Notes: generated from the sequence alone by a model not told the origin. Shown: positions 22,750-32,250, numbered from the stretch's first letter. The stretch: DNA of 64,000 nucleotides from Pseudomonadota bacterium (GCA_023389155.1 JAEWEV010000033.1:62001-126000), one strand, 5' to 3'. Made by a program: numbers and translations.

Positions 22750-23652
22750 TTATCCGGCAGCCGTGCTGGCGGCCTTCTCACGATGATATCGCTGCGTTCC
22801 CTTATGAATCACCCGATCGCCCGGTACGATCTGATCAGGCGTAAACGCTGGTTCGTGAAGGATACGTTCATAGATGGGATCAAAATCAATCTGCGCCAGT
22901 TCGAAAAGGTCATCCAGATCGTTGATGACAAAATAGCTTTTCTGCAAATCATCAATTCGATAATCTGTGCGCATGACACGCTGCAGCTCGAACGCAATTC
23001 GGTTCGGCGAGTCGTCTTCCAGGCAGTACTGACTCTCGGTAAACGAGGAACTGATTCCCGCACCGTAGATGCGCACACCATCCTTTTGCTGTACCAGTCC
23101 GAATTCGATCGTGTACCAATACAATCGTGATATGAATGGTAGAATGCCGCGTTTCAGCGCTTTGAGTCCACCCTGGCCATAGGCTTGCATGAAATCGGCG
23201 ATGGAAGGATTCATCAGCATGGGTGCGTGACCGAACACATCGTGAAATATATCGGGCTCCTGCAAATAATCCAGCTTGTCTTTCGATCGAATGAATTGGC
23301 CCGCCGGAAAACGGCGGTTGGCAATGTGCGTGAAAAACACATCATCAGGCACCAGGCCTGGTACAGCCACGATCTGCCAGCCGGTATGCTTCATCAGAAG
23401 ATCATTGACGCGACGAAAGTCGGGGATTTCATCTGCGGTAATGGGCATATGCTTCATGCAATCCAGATACTGGTCACAAACGCGTCCCGGCAGCAGTCTG
23501 CTTTGCCGCTCGTACAGAGTCTTCCATACGCCGTGCTCCTCGGCAGTATAGGCGCTCCAGTTCTGATCGATAGTCCAGTCTGGCGAGGGTGCGACTGCAC
23601 CTTCGCCAGCACTCCCATGTTTTTCGGCAATATCGTGATTCAGCGTTTCCAT
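22750..23652 (-). CDS. phhA: Phenylalanine 4-monooxygenase
   Basis: 300 residues from METLNHDIAEK; an in-frame extension upstream has no ribosome-binding site. Hallmarks of bacterial phenylalanine hydroxylase are present: DIFHDVFGHAPML (two iron-ligand His), YWYTIEFGLV (iron-ligand Glu), and the GAGISSSFTESQYCL region. It converts Phe to Tyr with O2 and tetrahydropterin in the cytosol. The pterin-recycling phhB gene is upstream on the same strand. Confidence 0.95.
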   Translation of the reverse strand: METLNHDIAEKHGSAGEGAVAPSPDWTIDQNWSAYTAEEHGVWKTLYERQSRLLPGRVCDQYLDCMKHMPITADEIPDFRRVNDLLMKHTGWQIVAVPGLVPDDVFFTHIANRRFPAGQFIRSKDKLDYLQEPDIFHDVFGHAPMLMNPSIADFMQAYGQGGLKALKRGILPFISRLYWYTIEFGLVQQKDGVRIYGAGISSSFTESQYCLEDDSPNRIAFELQRVMRTDYRIDDLQKSYFVINDLDDLFELAQIDFDPIYERILHEPAFTPDQIVPGDRVIHKGTQRYHREKAASTAAG

Positions 23653-23910
23653 AATGCGTCTCCAGAATTCTCTATTGTCAGGAAACAATATCATGTAGGG
23701 AAAAAAAGCAGCCAATTCATGCTGTATTCTGCAAAACAACGCAATAATCAATAACTTAATAAAGAAGTTATGACATATTTTAATTTTTATTCTGAAAACG
23801 ACTGTGTGGCGCGCACAAAAATGCCAAATTCCACCCTGCGCGCCAGCTCAGACAATGCTCCTGCACCCGGCTCTGGCAATAACTCCGTGCATCTGGTGCT
23901 ACCAACCGCA

Positions 23911-24201
23911 CTAGGGCTTGTCCAGCGCATCGATAGCCTGCGCCAGCTGGACGTCCTTTTCCGTCAATCCGCCAGCATCGTGCGTGGTCAGACGGATATC
24001 TACCTTGTTGTAAACGTTACTCCACTCGGGATGATGGTCGGCCTTTTCTGCGAGCAGGGCGACGCGTGCCATGAAACCGAAAGCCTGCACGAAGGTCTCA
24101 AATGTAAACTGTCGGCGCAATGCCTTGCCGTCTTCATCCAGCGCCCAGCCATCCAGCGAGGCGAGCGCAATGCCAATATCGGCTTCGTTCAATGGGGTCA
24201 T
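23911..24201 (-). CDS. phhB: Pterin-4a-carbinolamine dehydratase
   Basis: 96 residues, start MTPLNEAD after AAAGGAG. The signature KADHHPEWSNVYNKVDIRL with the catalytic histidine pair is intact, as is the TTHDAGGLTEKD turn. It regenerates the pterin cofactor of PhhA. It lies about 260 bp upstream of phhA, on the same strand; whether they form one transcript is not shown. Confidence 0.93.
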   Translation of the reverse strand: MTPLNEADIGIALASLDGWALDEDGKALRRQFTFETFVQAFGFMARVALLAEKADHHPEWSNVYNKVDIRLTTHDAGGLTEKDVQLAQAIDALDKP

Positions 24202-24521
24202 GACAAGCTCCTTTGCTGGTGCCCGCAAGCAGGCATTTCGTGATCGATTGCTGTCTTTTCATAGTAATGCAAACGGACAATCGCAACAAGATACGAATCC
24301 GCCCTACGCGACAAGACACGCCTTCGTGTTACGCTGCGCTTGTCACATTGAGAAAGCAGACGACAGCAAACAGAGCGTTTCGCGCCGGTCATACGAGTTG
24401 CCGCCGCAAGCCTGTGCAAGCGGGAGCCGCTTTCTTGAGTCAGCCCTGCGTTCCGCGGTCGCCAACAGGGCAACAGACGTTATCATCAGGTTGTCATTAA
24501 CGACGTGATGGAGCATGAACA
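24202..24521. other. Intergenic region between divergent genes
   Basis: About 320 bp between phhB and a rightward gene. It should hold the phhB promoter and that of the next gene; I see no convincing consensus promoter or structured RNA. Confidence 0.4.
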
Positions 24522-25205
24522 ATGGATGAACAGGTATTGGGGGCTATGCAGAAATGGCCAAATGTTCCGGCGGTATTTGGCTGGCTTTCCCTGAACGCCC
24601 AGGGCGACTGGCTATTGCATGACAATGGAGGCGCGCGTGAAGGCCAGAGCGGAGAAAAAATTGCCAATGAACAGATCCGGAACTTCATGAATCGTAACTA
24701 TGCGTCCACTGAAAAGGGAGAGTGGTTCTTCCAGAACGGCCCGCAACGCGTATTCGCAGATCTGGCCGCCGCTCCCTTTATTGTGCGTCTGACAGACGAT
24801 ACCAGGAACCTGGTCACGCACAGCGCCCTGCCCGTCTTACGAATCAGTGCCTGGGTGCTGAATGAAAAGGGACAGCTTTATTTGCAGACCGAGCACGGCG
24901 CGGCCATGCTGGCTGGGCGGGACATGACCCTGATTACGCCCCGTCTTCTTGTGAGTTATCCTGCCCCCGCAACAAACCCAGCAGCAACATCCGTAAAAGA
25001 CCAGGAGCTTGCCCGGTCTGCCAATAACCCAGAAAAATCGGCCGCAACCCCGCTGGATCAACGTCACCTGGAAAGCCTGGAAGACGGAAAGATCCTGCAG
25101 GTATCGCTGGATGGCAACCCCGCCTTTACCGCGCCGATGCAAAGGCTGGACGATCGTCAGATCCCGCAGAAACTGGCGTTTGTACGGCAGCCTGCAACGA
25201 CTTAG
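24522..25205 (+). CDS. Conserved betaproteobacterial protein of unknown function
   Basis: 227 residues. The N-terminal 130 residues look globular and conserved in style (MQKWPNVPAVFGWLSLNAQGDW, FMNRNYASTEKGEWFFQNGPQRVF), the C-terminal 70 are low-complexity and Pro/Ala/Asn-rich. No signal peptide or membrane helix. No catalytic motif recognised. Monocistronic or leading the Nudix gene 69 bp downstream. Confidence 0.6.
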   Translation: MDEQVLGAMQKWPNVPAVFGWLSLNAQGDWLLHDNGGAREGQSGEKIANEQIRNFMNRNYASTEKGEWFFQNGPQRVFADLAAAPFIVRLTDDTRNLVTHSALPVLRISAWVLNEKGQLYLQTEHGAAMLAGRDMTLITPRLLVSYPAPATNPAATSVKDQELARSANNPEKSAATPLDQRHLESLEDGKILQVSLDGNPAFTAPMQRLDDRQIPQKLAFVRQPATT

Positions 25206-25274
25206 CGCTTTTCGCCAATCATCGTGAAATATTGATTACACTATGTTTGATTCAACCGCATCAGAACTCTCATC

Positions 25275-25847
25275 ATGACGTCGACCCGCGCATTGCATTA
25301 TTTCCCCGCTCCGACAACACAGGCTTTCTGCAGCCAGTGTGGCAATGCGCTGACGCGCCTGATTCCTCCCGACGACAATCGCGAACGGGATGTATGCAAC
25401 AACTGCGGTGCGGTGCATTATCGCAACCCGCTAATCGTGGTCGGTACTGTTCCTATCTGGAAAGACCAGATCCTGTTGTGCCGCCGTGCGATTGAACCCC
25501 GCTACGACAAATGGACCCTGCCTGCCGGTTTCATGGAGCTGTCCGAGACGACAAGCCAGGGAGCCCTGCGAGAAACTGACGAAGAGGCGGGCGCGGATAT
25601 TACCCTGGGTAAACTGTTTACCGTTCTGGATGTTCCTCGCGTTAACCAGGTCCATATGTATTTCCTGGCGACGGTCAACAGTGAACGCCTGGATCCCGGA
25701 CCGGAATCCCTGGAAGCCCGTTTCTTCAGCCCGGACGAGATCCCGTGGGAAGAAATCTCATTTCGCACCGTCACGCATACCCTGAAGGCTTACCTGCAGG
25801 ACCGTGAGCGCGGTACATTTACCACGCATTATCACAGCATCGAATAA
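25275..25847 (+). CDS. Nudix hydrolase with N-terminal zinc ribbon
   Basis: 190 residues. A zinc ribbon (FCSQCGNAL ... VCNNCGAVHY) precedes a Nudix domain whose box fits the consensus exactly: G, then E after five residues, then RE-T-x-EE-x-G (in ELSETTSQGALRETDEEAG). The architecture resembles NudC-like NADH/ADP-ribose pyrophosphatases, but the NudC SQPWPFPxS motif is absent, so the substrate is uncertain. Located just upstream of aat. Confidence 0.85.
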   Translation: MTSTRALHYFPAPTTQAFCSQCGNALTRLIPPDDNRERDVCNNCGAVHYRNPLIVVGTVPIWKDQILLCRRAIEPRYDKWTLPAGFMELSETTSQGALRETDEEAGADITLGKLFTVLDVPRVNQVHMYFLATVNSERLDPGPESLEARFFSPDEIPWEEISFRTVTHTLKAYLQDRERGTFTTHYHSIE

Positions 25848-25873
25848 TTGTTCAGGCATCGGGTTCTGCAATC

Positions 25874-26620
25874 ATGATTACACTGCCCTGCATCGATAAC
25901 GACATGCCGTTCCCACCAGCATGTCAGGCGCTGAAGGAACCCGATGGGCTTCTCGCCTTTGGCGGCGACCTGTCTGCCACACGGCTGCTGCAGGCATATA
26001 AACTGGGGATTTTCCCCTGGTACTCTGCCGAGCAGCCACTGCTGTGGTGGTCACCCTCCGCACGCATGGTCCTCCGGTGCGAGGCCCTGAAAATTTCACA
26101 AAGCCTGCGCAAGTTGCTCAAACGCGTGGCACGTGAAGAGCAAAAGGTCGACGCCTCCATCAGAATCACTACCGATCTCTGTTTTGAAACGGTGATGCGC
26201 GCCTGTGCTGCCCCTAGGGGCGAACAGGCTGGAACCTGGATCACAGACGAAATGATCCAGGCTTACACGGCGCTACACCGGCAAGGCTATGCGCACTCGG
26301 TTGAGGTCTGGACCGAGGGTGAACTGACTGGCGGACTCTATGGCATTTGCATTGGACGCATGTTTTACGGCGAATCCATGTTTTCCTGGCGCAACGATAC
26401 CTCCAAAATCGCCCTGGCCCGTCTGGTCACGTTCCTGACTGCCAGGCAGGTGCCGTGGATAGACTGCCAGCAAAACACGCCTCATTTGGCCAGCATGGGC
26501 GCACAACCCGTCCCCAGGTCACAATTTCTGAGGCACGTGGCCGATGCTGTGAAACAGCCTGCTTTTGCCTGGCCCGCCGGAAAAATGATGGCTGACGGCA
26601 CTATCGTTCCCCCGATGTGA
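25874..26620 (+). CDS. aat: Leucyl/phenylalanyl-tRNA-protein transferase
   Basis: 248 residues with the Aat signatures: PDGLLAFGGDLSATRLLQAYKLGIFPWYS, LLWWSPSARMVL, and GGLYGICIGRMFYGESMFS. It adds Leu or Phe from tRNA to proteins with N-terminal Arg or Lys, marking them for ClpAP. It is 56 bp upstream of bpt, which has the complementary specificity, so the N-end-rule tagging set is complete here. Confidence 0.95.
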   Translation: MITLPCIDNDMPFPPACQALKEPDGLLAFGGDLSATRLLQAYKLGIFPWYSAEQPLLWWSPSARMVLRCEALKISQSLRKLLKRVAREEQKVDASIRITTDLCFETVMRACAAPRGEQAGTWITDEMIQAYTALHRQGYAHSVEVWTEGELTGGLYGICIGRMFYGESMFSWRNDTSKIALARLVTFLTARQVPWIDCQQNTPHLASMGAQPVPRSQFLRHVADAVKQPAFAWPAGKMMADGTIVPPM

Positions 26621-26676
26621 TCACATGCATTTTTCGGGTATAGTTGTTGATACCGTTACATATCTGGTGGCATGCC

Positions 26677-27429
26677 ATGAGCGATATCCACGACCCGTCA
26701 TTCAACGTCCTGCAGTTTTATCTGACCGCCCCTTATCCCTGCAGTTATCTGGAAGGAAAAATGGCGCGTTCCCAGGTCGTGGTGCCCGGTCATCTCATTC
26801 GCACACCAGTCTATGCGCAGTTGCTGCGTAACGGCTTTCGCCGCAGTGGTCTGTTTACCTATCGGCCACGTTGCGATCAGTGCCGGGCCTGTATTTCAAT
26901 TCGCATTAACTGCAAGCAGTTCTCCCCGAATCGAACGCAGCGCCGCATTCTTAAACGCCACGCAGACCTGAAGGCGGATATTCGTCCTCTGGAATGGGAT
27001 GAGGCTCACTTCGAGCTATACAGAAAATACCAGTCTGCCCGTCATGCCGGCGGCGGGATGGATGATGACAGCTCGGAACAATATGAAGAGTTCCTGCTGA
27101 CCAGCCGGATCGACTCGCAACTGGTCGAGTTTCACGACGAAGCGGGCATTCTCCGAATCGTATCCATCATCGACGTTTCAGATGACGGGTTATCCTCCGT
27201 ATACACATTTTACGATCCCGATTATGCTGGCAGCCTGGGTACATATTGTATTTTGTGGCAAATTCAGCACTGCAAGGATCGGGGCTTGCCCTGGCTCTAT
27301 CTTGGCTACTGGATCGCCCAAAGCCGTAAAATGGCATACAAAATCAATTTCAAACCCGCCGAGCTTTATATTAATCACCGCTGGATCGACAGTGCAGACC
27401 TTGACCTGTCTGATCCGCTAACACTCTGA
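26677..27429 (+). CDS. bpt: Aspartate/glutamate leucyltransferase (Bpt; Ate family)
   Basis: 250 residues from MSDIHDPSFNVLQFY; an upstream in-frame ATG is not preferred. Family motifs: PYPCSYLEGKMARSQ, FRRSGLFTYRPRCDQCRACISIR (conserved CxxC), and LYLGYWIAQSRKMAYK. It transfers Leu to N-terminal Asp or Glu. A short intergenic gap to aat upstream and six bases to pyrD downstream suggest one operon. Confidence 0.93.
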   Translation: MSDIHDPSFNVLQFYLTAPYPCSYLEGKMARSQVVVPGHLIRTPVYAQLLRNGFRRSGLFTYRPRCDQCRACISIRINCKQFSPNRTQRRILKRHADLKADIRPLEWDEAHFELYRKYQSARHAGGGMDDDSSEQYEEFLLTSRIDSQLVEFHDEAGILRIVSIIDVSDDGLSSVYTFYDPDYAGSLGTYCILWQIQHCKDRGLPWLYLGYWIAQSRKMAYKINFKPAELYINHRWIDSADLDLSDPLTL

Positions 27430-27435
27430 TCTGTC

Positions 27436-28512
27436 ATGTCACTCGCTTACCGCCTCTATCCACTGATCCGCCCGGTGCTGTTTTCCATGGACCCGGAACG
27501 CGCGCACGAACGCACGCTCGAGGGACTTAACCGCCTGCATCAATGGGGAATGCTAAAAAAAGTTCTGGATGCCAGCCCGTCCGCTCCCGTGCAGCTGCTT
27601 GGCCTGACACTTCCGAACCCGGTCGGACTGGCTGCGGGCCTGGATAAAAATGGTGCCTACATTGATGCTTTGGGTCAGATGGGTTTCGGTTTCATCGAGG
27701 TCGGAACGGTCACACCCAGGGCTCAGCCAGGCAATCCCAAACCCCGCATGTTCCGGCTGCCAGAAGCCAATGCACTGATTAACCGCCTGGGATTCAACAA
27801 TCTCGGCCTTGACGCATTCCTGGCCAACGTTGCCGGAAGCGAATGGAAAAAACAGGGTGGCATTCTTGGACTGAATATCGGCAAGAACGCTGACACACCA
27901 ATCGAGCAGGCCGCCGATGACTATCTGCTGGGACTGGCCGCGGTCTATCCGCATGCCGATTATGTCACGGTGAATATTTCGTCGCCAAACACGCAGAATC
28001 TGCGCGCGCTGCAGCAGGCTGACGAGCTGACCGGCCTGTTGACCGCGCTGCGCGAAAAACGCAAGGAACTGTCGGACCTGCATGGTCTTGCGGTTCCCGT
28101 GCTGGTGAAAATCGCGCCCGATCTGGACGCAAATCAGATATCCACGATTGCCGATCTGTTGCCGCAATATGAGATTGATGGCGTGATCGCAACCAACACG
28201 ACCCTTTCACGCAAAGGGGTCAACCGCCTGTCCCACGCCAAGGAAAAAGGCGGACTGTCGGGCATGCCGTTGCATGAAGCTTCTCTGAAGGTCATAGCGG
28301 GGCTGCGCAAGGCGATGGGAAGCAGCTATCCGATCATCGGCGTTGGGGGTATTATGGAAGGCGCCCAGGCAGCAGAAAAAGTACAGGCTGGCGCCAACGC
28401 CGTACAGATTTACACAGGATTGATCTACCGTGGCCCGGTACTGGTAGATGAATGTGTACGGGCGATCGCACAGACCAGCGCGACACAGACAGACCATACG
28501 CAGGCGGCTTAA
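27436..28512 (+). CDS. pyrD: Dihydroorotate dehydrogenase, quinone-dependent (class 2)
   Basis: 358 residues with a hydrophobic N-terminal helix for membrane association (AYRLYPLIRPVLF) typical of class 2. Family motifs are NPVGLAAGLDKNG (FMN), the catalytic-loop NISSPNTQNLR, VATNTTLSRKG-type (IATNTTLSRKG) and GVGGIMEGAQA. It oxidises dihydroorotate in pyrimidine synthesis using quinone. Follows bpt; a strong bidirectional terminator lies 130 bp downstream. Confidence 0.96.
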   Translation: MSLAYRLYPLIRPVLFSMDPERAHERTLEGLNRLHQWGMLKKVLDASPSAPVQLLGLTLPNPVGLAAGLDKNGAYIDALGQMGFGFIEVGTVTPRAQPGNPKPRMFRLPEANALINRLGFNNLGLDAFLANVAGSEWKKQGGILGLNIGKNADTPIEQAADDYLLGLAAVYPHADYVTVNISSPNTQNLRALQQADELTGLLTALREKRKELSDLHGLAVPVLVKIAPDLDANQISTIADLLPQYEIDGVIATNTTLSRKGVNRLSHAKEKGGLSGMPLHEASLKVIAGLRKAMGSSYPIIGVGGIMEGAQAAEKVQAGANAVQIYTGLIYRGPVLVDECVRAIAQTSATQTDHTQAA

Positions 28513-28642
28513 CAGGCTGCGCGCGGCGACCGTCTATGCTTTTAAGATGGCCGCGTACGGTCGCTGTCCCGGCGTAATATGTATTATTGCTGAACCCACA
28601 AAAAGCTCAGCCATTCAACCAGGCAAAGCGCATCAGAAAACA

Positions 28643-28670
28643 CAAAGCCCTTCACGAGTGAAGGGCTTTG
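28643..28670. terminator. Bidirectional terminator between pyrD and the phasin gene
   Basis: A perfect 12-bp stem (CAAAGCCCTTCA / TGAAGGGCTTTG) with a 4-nt loop, flanked by an A-rich tract on the left and a short T-containing tract on the right. It serves two convergent genes. Confidence 0.8.
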
Positions 28671-28733
28671 CTTTACGGCTTTACAACGGAGAGTTAACAG
28701 GACACCACTACGGGTGCCCGTTCATTCTGTCAA

Positions 28734-29315
28734 TTAGGCCTGACGACGAGCAGCTGAACGAGTTGCAGTTGAAGCCGCTTTCGTTGCTGACTCTGTTGCC
28801 TTGATGGTGGCGTTTGTTGCTGCAGAGATGTTGGACTCGGCAACTTCAGCGGCCTGTTTGGCTGCTTTGTTCATTGAATCGTAGGCGGTAGAAACGGTTG
28901 CCAGTGAAGATTTCATCAGGGCAACGGCACTTTCAGAACCCGTAGGTGCGTTTTTTGCCAGTTGATCAATCGCTTCAGAAACTTGTTGCTGACCTTCAGA
29001 AACTTGAGCTTCTGTCAGTTTGATCAACTCGTTGCTGACGCCGGAAACGATGTCATAAACGTGTTTGGTGTAAGCAATCGCCTTTTCTGAATTTGGCTGT
29101 GCCAGAGAAGATACGAAAGCAGCAGCTTCCTGTGGATCTTTCAGTTCAGCAACTTGTGCTGATTGCTCGGCCACTTCGCCCAGCGTTGCCTTGATGACTT
29201 TCAGGTTCAGGTCAACGAGTTTTTCGAAACCGCTGAACAGTGAGCCCTGGACCGCAACGGCGGCGCTCAGTGCAGATTTTTGACGGTCAATAATTTGTTG
29301 TGAAATTGCGCTCAT
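28734..29315 (-). CDS. phaP: Phasin family protein (polyhydroxyalkanoate granule)
   Basis: 193 residues, Ala/Ser-rich and almost wholly helical. Phasin pattern: FSGFEKLVDLNLKVIKATLGEVAEQSAQ, then KDPQEAAAFVSSLAQPNSEKAIAYTKHVYDI and a long C-terminal helix (SATKAASTATRSAARR). Phasins coat PHA granules and control their size and number. Palindromic sites 150-220 bp upstream probably bind a regulator such as PhaR. Confidence 0.9.
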   Translation of the reverse strand: MSAISQQIIDRQKSALSAAVAVQGSLFSGFEKLVDLNLKVIKATLGEVAEQSAQVAELKDPQEAAAFVSSLAQPNSEKAIAYTKHVYDIVSGVSNELIKLTEAQVSEGQQQVSEAIDQLAKNAPTGSESAVALMKSSLATVSTAYDSMNKAAKQAAEVAESNISAATNATIKATESATKAASTATRSAARRQA

Positions 29316-29652
29316 AATGTGTATCCTCGGTAGATAGTAGATTCGGTGTCAGATTGTGCAAATGTCCTGGGATTGTCCAGTAGGCGCATTTGCAAAAAAC
29401 AGCTTGCTGCATCGGCTGCAATGTTTTATTTACATTCCGGGCTATTGCTACCTACCCATGTTATTGCATTGCACAATTAAAATTATACACGAGATTTTAC
29501 TGGCGTCAAGCATTTATTGTGCATTGCACAATAAATGCAACAATCAGCCGGTTAGGCAATAATCTATTGAATCTTAAGCAGATTTTGTGACGGTATGGTG
29601 ACAGCGCTCAGCGAGTGATCGTTTTCAAGAGCGTTCCCTCTGCTCGTGGATG
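29316..29652. promoter_or_regulatory. Intergenic region with paired TGCACAAT-type operators upstream of the phasin gene
   Basis: A 14-bp perfect inverted repeat (GCATTTATTGTGCA at 29510-29523 and its complement at 29525-29538, one-base gap) lies near a second direct copy of GCATTGCACAAT (29466-29477). The shared core is TTGTGCA/TGCACAA. TGC-GCA palindromes of this sort are bound by PhaR-type repressors in PHA-producing betaproteobacteria. The regulator identity is inferred. Confidence 0.55.
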
Positions 29653-30459
29653 TTATTCGTAACCGAGCGCGCCGGATATTTTTGCTGCAGTGCTCACAAG
29701 CATTTCCACCCATTCTTCCTGCAGGCGTTCTGCGGGCGCAGAAATGGATAACCCTGCGACGAGTTTGCCCGAGTCATCATAAATACCGGCGGAAATACAG
29801 CGCACGCCCAATTCCAGCTCCTCGTTGTCGCGGGCATAGCCATGCCGTCTGACAAAACTCAAATCGCGCTCAAGACGGTCCAGGTCCGTGAGGCTGTTCC
29901 GGGTGTTGCCGGATAGTCCGGTCCGGGTTGCGTACGCCCGCACGTAACGGGCATCAGCAGAAGCCAGAAAGAGCTTTCCGACGGAGGTCAGGTGCAAAGG
30001 GGCACGCCCACCAATGGCTCGCACCACCTGCATGCCCGAGCGCTCGCTCCAGGCACGGTCGATATATACAATATCATCGCCTTGCTGTATGGAAAGGTTC
30101 ACGGTCTGGCCGGTAAGGTGGTGCAGTGTCTGCAGATAATCGTGAGCCACGTCGCGTACATTGAGGCGGTCCTTGACCAGGGCACCAAGTTCAAGCAGCC
30201 GGATACCCAGTTGATACATGCCATTGTTCACCCGCTCGACATAACGCCCGACAGCCAGATCGTTAAGAATCCGGTGTGCCGTTGAAGCATGCAGCTTGGT
30301 AAGCGCCGCGATCTCCTTCAGAGAGACCGGATGAGGCTGGTCTGCCAGAACATCGAGCACTTTCATTGTGCGTTCCAGAACCTGAATTGTAATGCCAGGA
30401 GCAACGTCGGGGATATTGGTATCGGGAGTTCCCTGTACCTGTATAAGCCGGTTAGCCAT
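29653..30459 (-). CDS. IclR family transcriptional regulator
   Basis: 268 residues. N-terminal winged helix (HPVSLKEIAALTKLHASTAHRILNDL), then an IclR effector-binding domain (about 85-265) with TVNLSIQQGDDIVYIDRA, APLHLTSVGKLFLA and GLSISAPAERLQEEW. The effector is unknown; no catabolic genes are adjacent. A perfect palindrome 11 bp upstream of its ATG suggests autoregulation. Confidence 0.9.
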   Translation of the reverse strand: MANRLIQVQGTPDTNIPDVAPGITIQVLERTMKVLDVLADQPHPVSLKEIAALTKLHASTAHRILNDLAVGRYVERVNNGMYQLGIRLLELGALVKDRLNVRDVAHDYLQTLHHLTGQTVNLSIQQGDDIVYIDRAWSERSGMQVVRAIGGRAPLHLTSVGKLFLASADARYVRAYATRTGLSGNTRNSLTDLDRLERDLSFVRRHGYARDNEELELGVRCISAGIYDDSGKLVAGLSISAPAERLQEEWVEMLVSTAAKISGALGYE

Positions 30460-30470
30460 AATGGATCGTC

Positions 30471-30493
30471 AATATATTGCAGTGCAATATATT
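30471..30493. promoter_or_regulatory. Palindromic operator upstream of the IclR gene
   Basis: Two 11-bp arms, AATATATTGCA and TGCAATATATT, are exact complements around a single G. It lies immediately before the iclR-type start codon. IclR proteins usually bind such palindromes in their own promoter. Confidence 0.6.
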
Positions 30494-30564
30494 CTATCTC
30501 ATATTGTGAAAAATGAAAACATGATATTGTCGCATTAATGGGGCCGAGTTGACAATAATGCAGG

Positions 30565-31374
30565 CTATACGGGTTTATCCGGATGAAACCGGCCGCCTAC
30601 GCGCAGGATTTCCCCTTTCAGATAATCAAAGGCAGCAGTCGCGGAAGGTTCTTCGCCCTTGACGCCCAGATCGATATAGGCACCGGCCCCTTGTCCCATA
30701 GTAGGCAGACTGAATGTACTGATGCCGGTCCAGTGGGTCTCAATATGTTCCAGAGCGGGTGTAATTCTGGACTCGGGAACGCCATAGGCAAGAATGTTGT
30801 GCGAAACCAGCTGGCGCAGATGCTGGTAATCGGCATAGCGATGATCCAGCGTCCACTCCACCATTGGCCAGGCCATCTCGGGAAAGCCTGGAACGAAGGT
30901 GTGGTCCTGAATGAAGAAGCCAGGGATACGATTATAGGGATTAGGCACGATTTCGGACCCGACGGGAAAGACACCCATGGCCAGGCGGCGCTGGTTTTCA
31001 GGCGAACCGGGATCATGCGTGCCCCGCCCTTCCCGGGCCAGCTCGGCGAAACGCTCGGTAATCAGTGCCTCGGCCTCGGGGTGCAAGGCTAACGGTACGC
31101 CCAGTGCCTGCGCAACTGCTGTGCGGGTTTTGTCATCGGGCGTGGCGCCGATTCCGCCGCTTGAAAAAACGATGTCGCCGGACGCGAAACTACGTTTGTA
31201 GGCAGCGATCAGGGTTTCAAGATCATCTGGAAGAAATTCGGCACGCGACAGTTGCATGCCACGTGCGGTAAGCAACTCGATAATTTTCGACAGGTGCTTG
31301 TCCTGCCGCCGACCGGAAAGAATTTCATCTCCGACGATAATCAAACTGATTTTACGAGCTGCCTTGTCATTCAT
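30565..31374 (-). CDS. Molybdopterin-binding domain protein (CinA N-terminal/MoaB-like)
   Basis: 269 residues. The first about 170 form a MoaB/MogA-like fold: SLIIVGDEILSGRRQDKHLSK, FSSGGIGATPDDKTRTAVAQ. The C-terminal third is a different small domain. The nicotinamidase domain of CinA is absent. Members are annotated as competence/damage-inducible-type proteins, with nucleotide or cofactor recycling inferred from the CinA family; no direct role is established. Monocistronic on this strand. Confidence 0.8.
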   Translation of the reverse strand: MNDKAARKISLIIVGDEILSGRRQDKHLSKIIELLTARGMQLSRAEFLPDDLETLIAAYKRSFASGDIVFSSGGIGATPDDKTRTAVAQALGVPLALHPEAEALITERFAELAREGRGTHDPGSPENQRRLAMGVFPVGSEIVPNPYNRIPGFFIQDHTFVPGFPEMAWPMVEWTLDHRYADYQHLRQLVSHNILAYGVPESRITPALEHIETHWTGISTFSLPTMGQGAGAYIDLGVKGEEPSATAAFDYLKGEILRVGGRFHPDKPV

Positions 31375-31422
31375 GGTGTGAGTCCTGTTGTTGCCCGGTG
31401 TCCGGATGACGCTATTCTAACG

Positions 31423-32250
31423 CTAAAGATCGGGATTTGCAGGCAGGAGCAAGGGACTGTTTCGACGTTCACGCACAAGCGCGTCCAGACCATGATGGGC
31501 GTACACCAGTGAGGTGAAAACCGGCAGCACGATCCAGGTGAGCGGAATCAGATTAATCATCGCGCAGATGACACCGATAGCCCAGCCGCCCCCGCGCGTA
31601 CGTGCAATCACGCTGGCACGCTCCTGCTCGGTCGCGTGTTCGACAAGCGCATCAAAACGCAACATATGGGTAAAGGCATAAGCCCACCAGAAAATATGCA
31701 GGAGGACGGCGACAGGCGGAATCAGCCAGAACGGCAGTGTAACGACCCACCCCACAATGAATACAATAATGACCTTGAGCGAATTGAGAAGACTGGAGAT
31801 GAATACCTGCCGGCCCCGGCGTTCAAGTTGAGGATAGTCGGTGCGCGCCACATGTCCGACGACCATGGGCATAACCAGCACGGCGGCAATCAGCAGCCCG
31901 ATACTGCTGCCGGCAGTGACCATGATCACAAACACCAGGATGTGGACGATATAAACCGTCAGGGAAAACAGCCCCACCCCAAGCATCCAGCTTTCCATGT
32001 CGGAGACAAGCTCAGACTGCATGACAAACATATTCAGCCAGTCAGATACCGGGCCCCACAGGAAGCGGGCAAAAAAGAGCATGGCGATCAGGGCGGCGGC
32101 AAACGGCAGCAGCAGGGCAAGCAACATGCGCGGCTGCATCTGCGAAACCATCGCCCTTCCAAAGGCACGACCCACACCATCGTAAGGAGATGGTGCCTGC
32201 CCGGAAGGCGCGCTATCTGAATGCGAGCGGAATGGTGTACTATTTTGCAT
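31423..32250 (-). CDS. EI24/CysZ-like membrane protein
   Basis: 275 residues from MQNSTPFRSH, preferred over an upstream in-frame ATG. Five or six hydrophobic helices include LLALLLPFAAALIAMLFFARF and LKVIIVFIVGWVVTLPFWLI. The EI24 domain is shared with CysZ sulfate transporters; substrate here is unknown. Forty-eight bases separate it from the molybdopterin-binding gene downstream. Confidence 0.75.
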   Translation of the reverse strand: MQNSTPFRSHSDSAPSGQAPSPYDGVGRAFGRAMVSQMQPRMLLALLLPFAAALIAMLFFARFLWGPVSDWLNMFVMQSELVSDMESWMLGVGLFSLTVYIVHILVFVIMVTAGSSIGLLIAAVLVMPMVVGHVARTDYPQLERRGRQVFISSLLNSLKVIIVFIVGWVVTLPFWLIPPVAVLLHIFWWAYAFTHMLRFDALVEHATEQERASVIARTRGGGWAIGVICAMINLIPLTWIVLPVFTSLVYAHHGLDALVRERRNSPLLLPANPDL

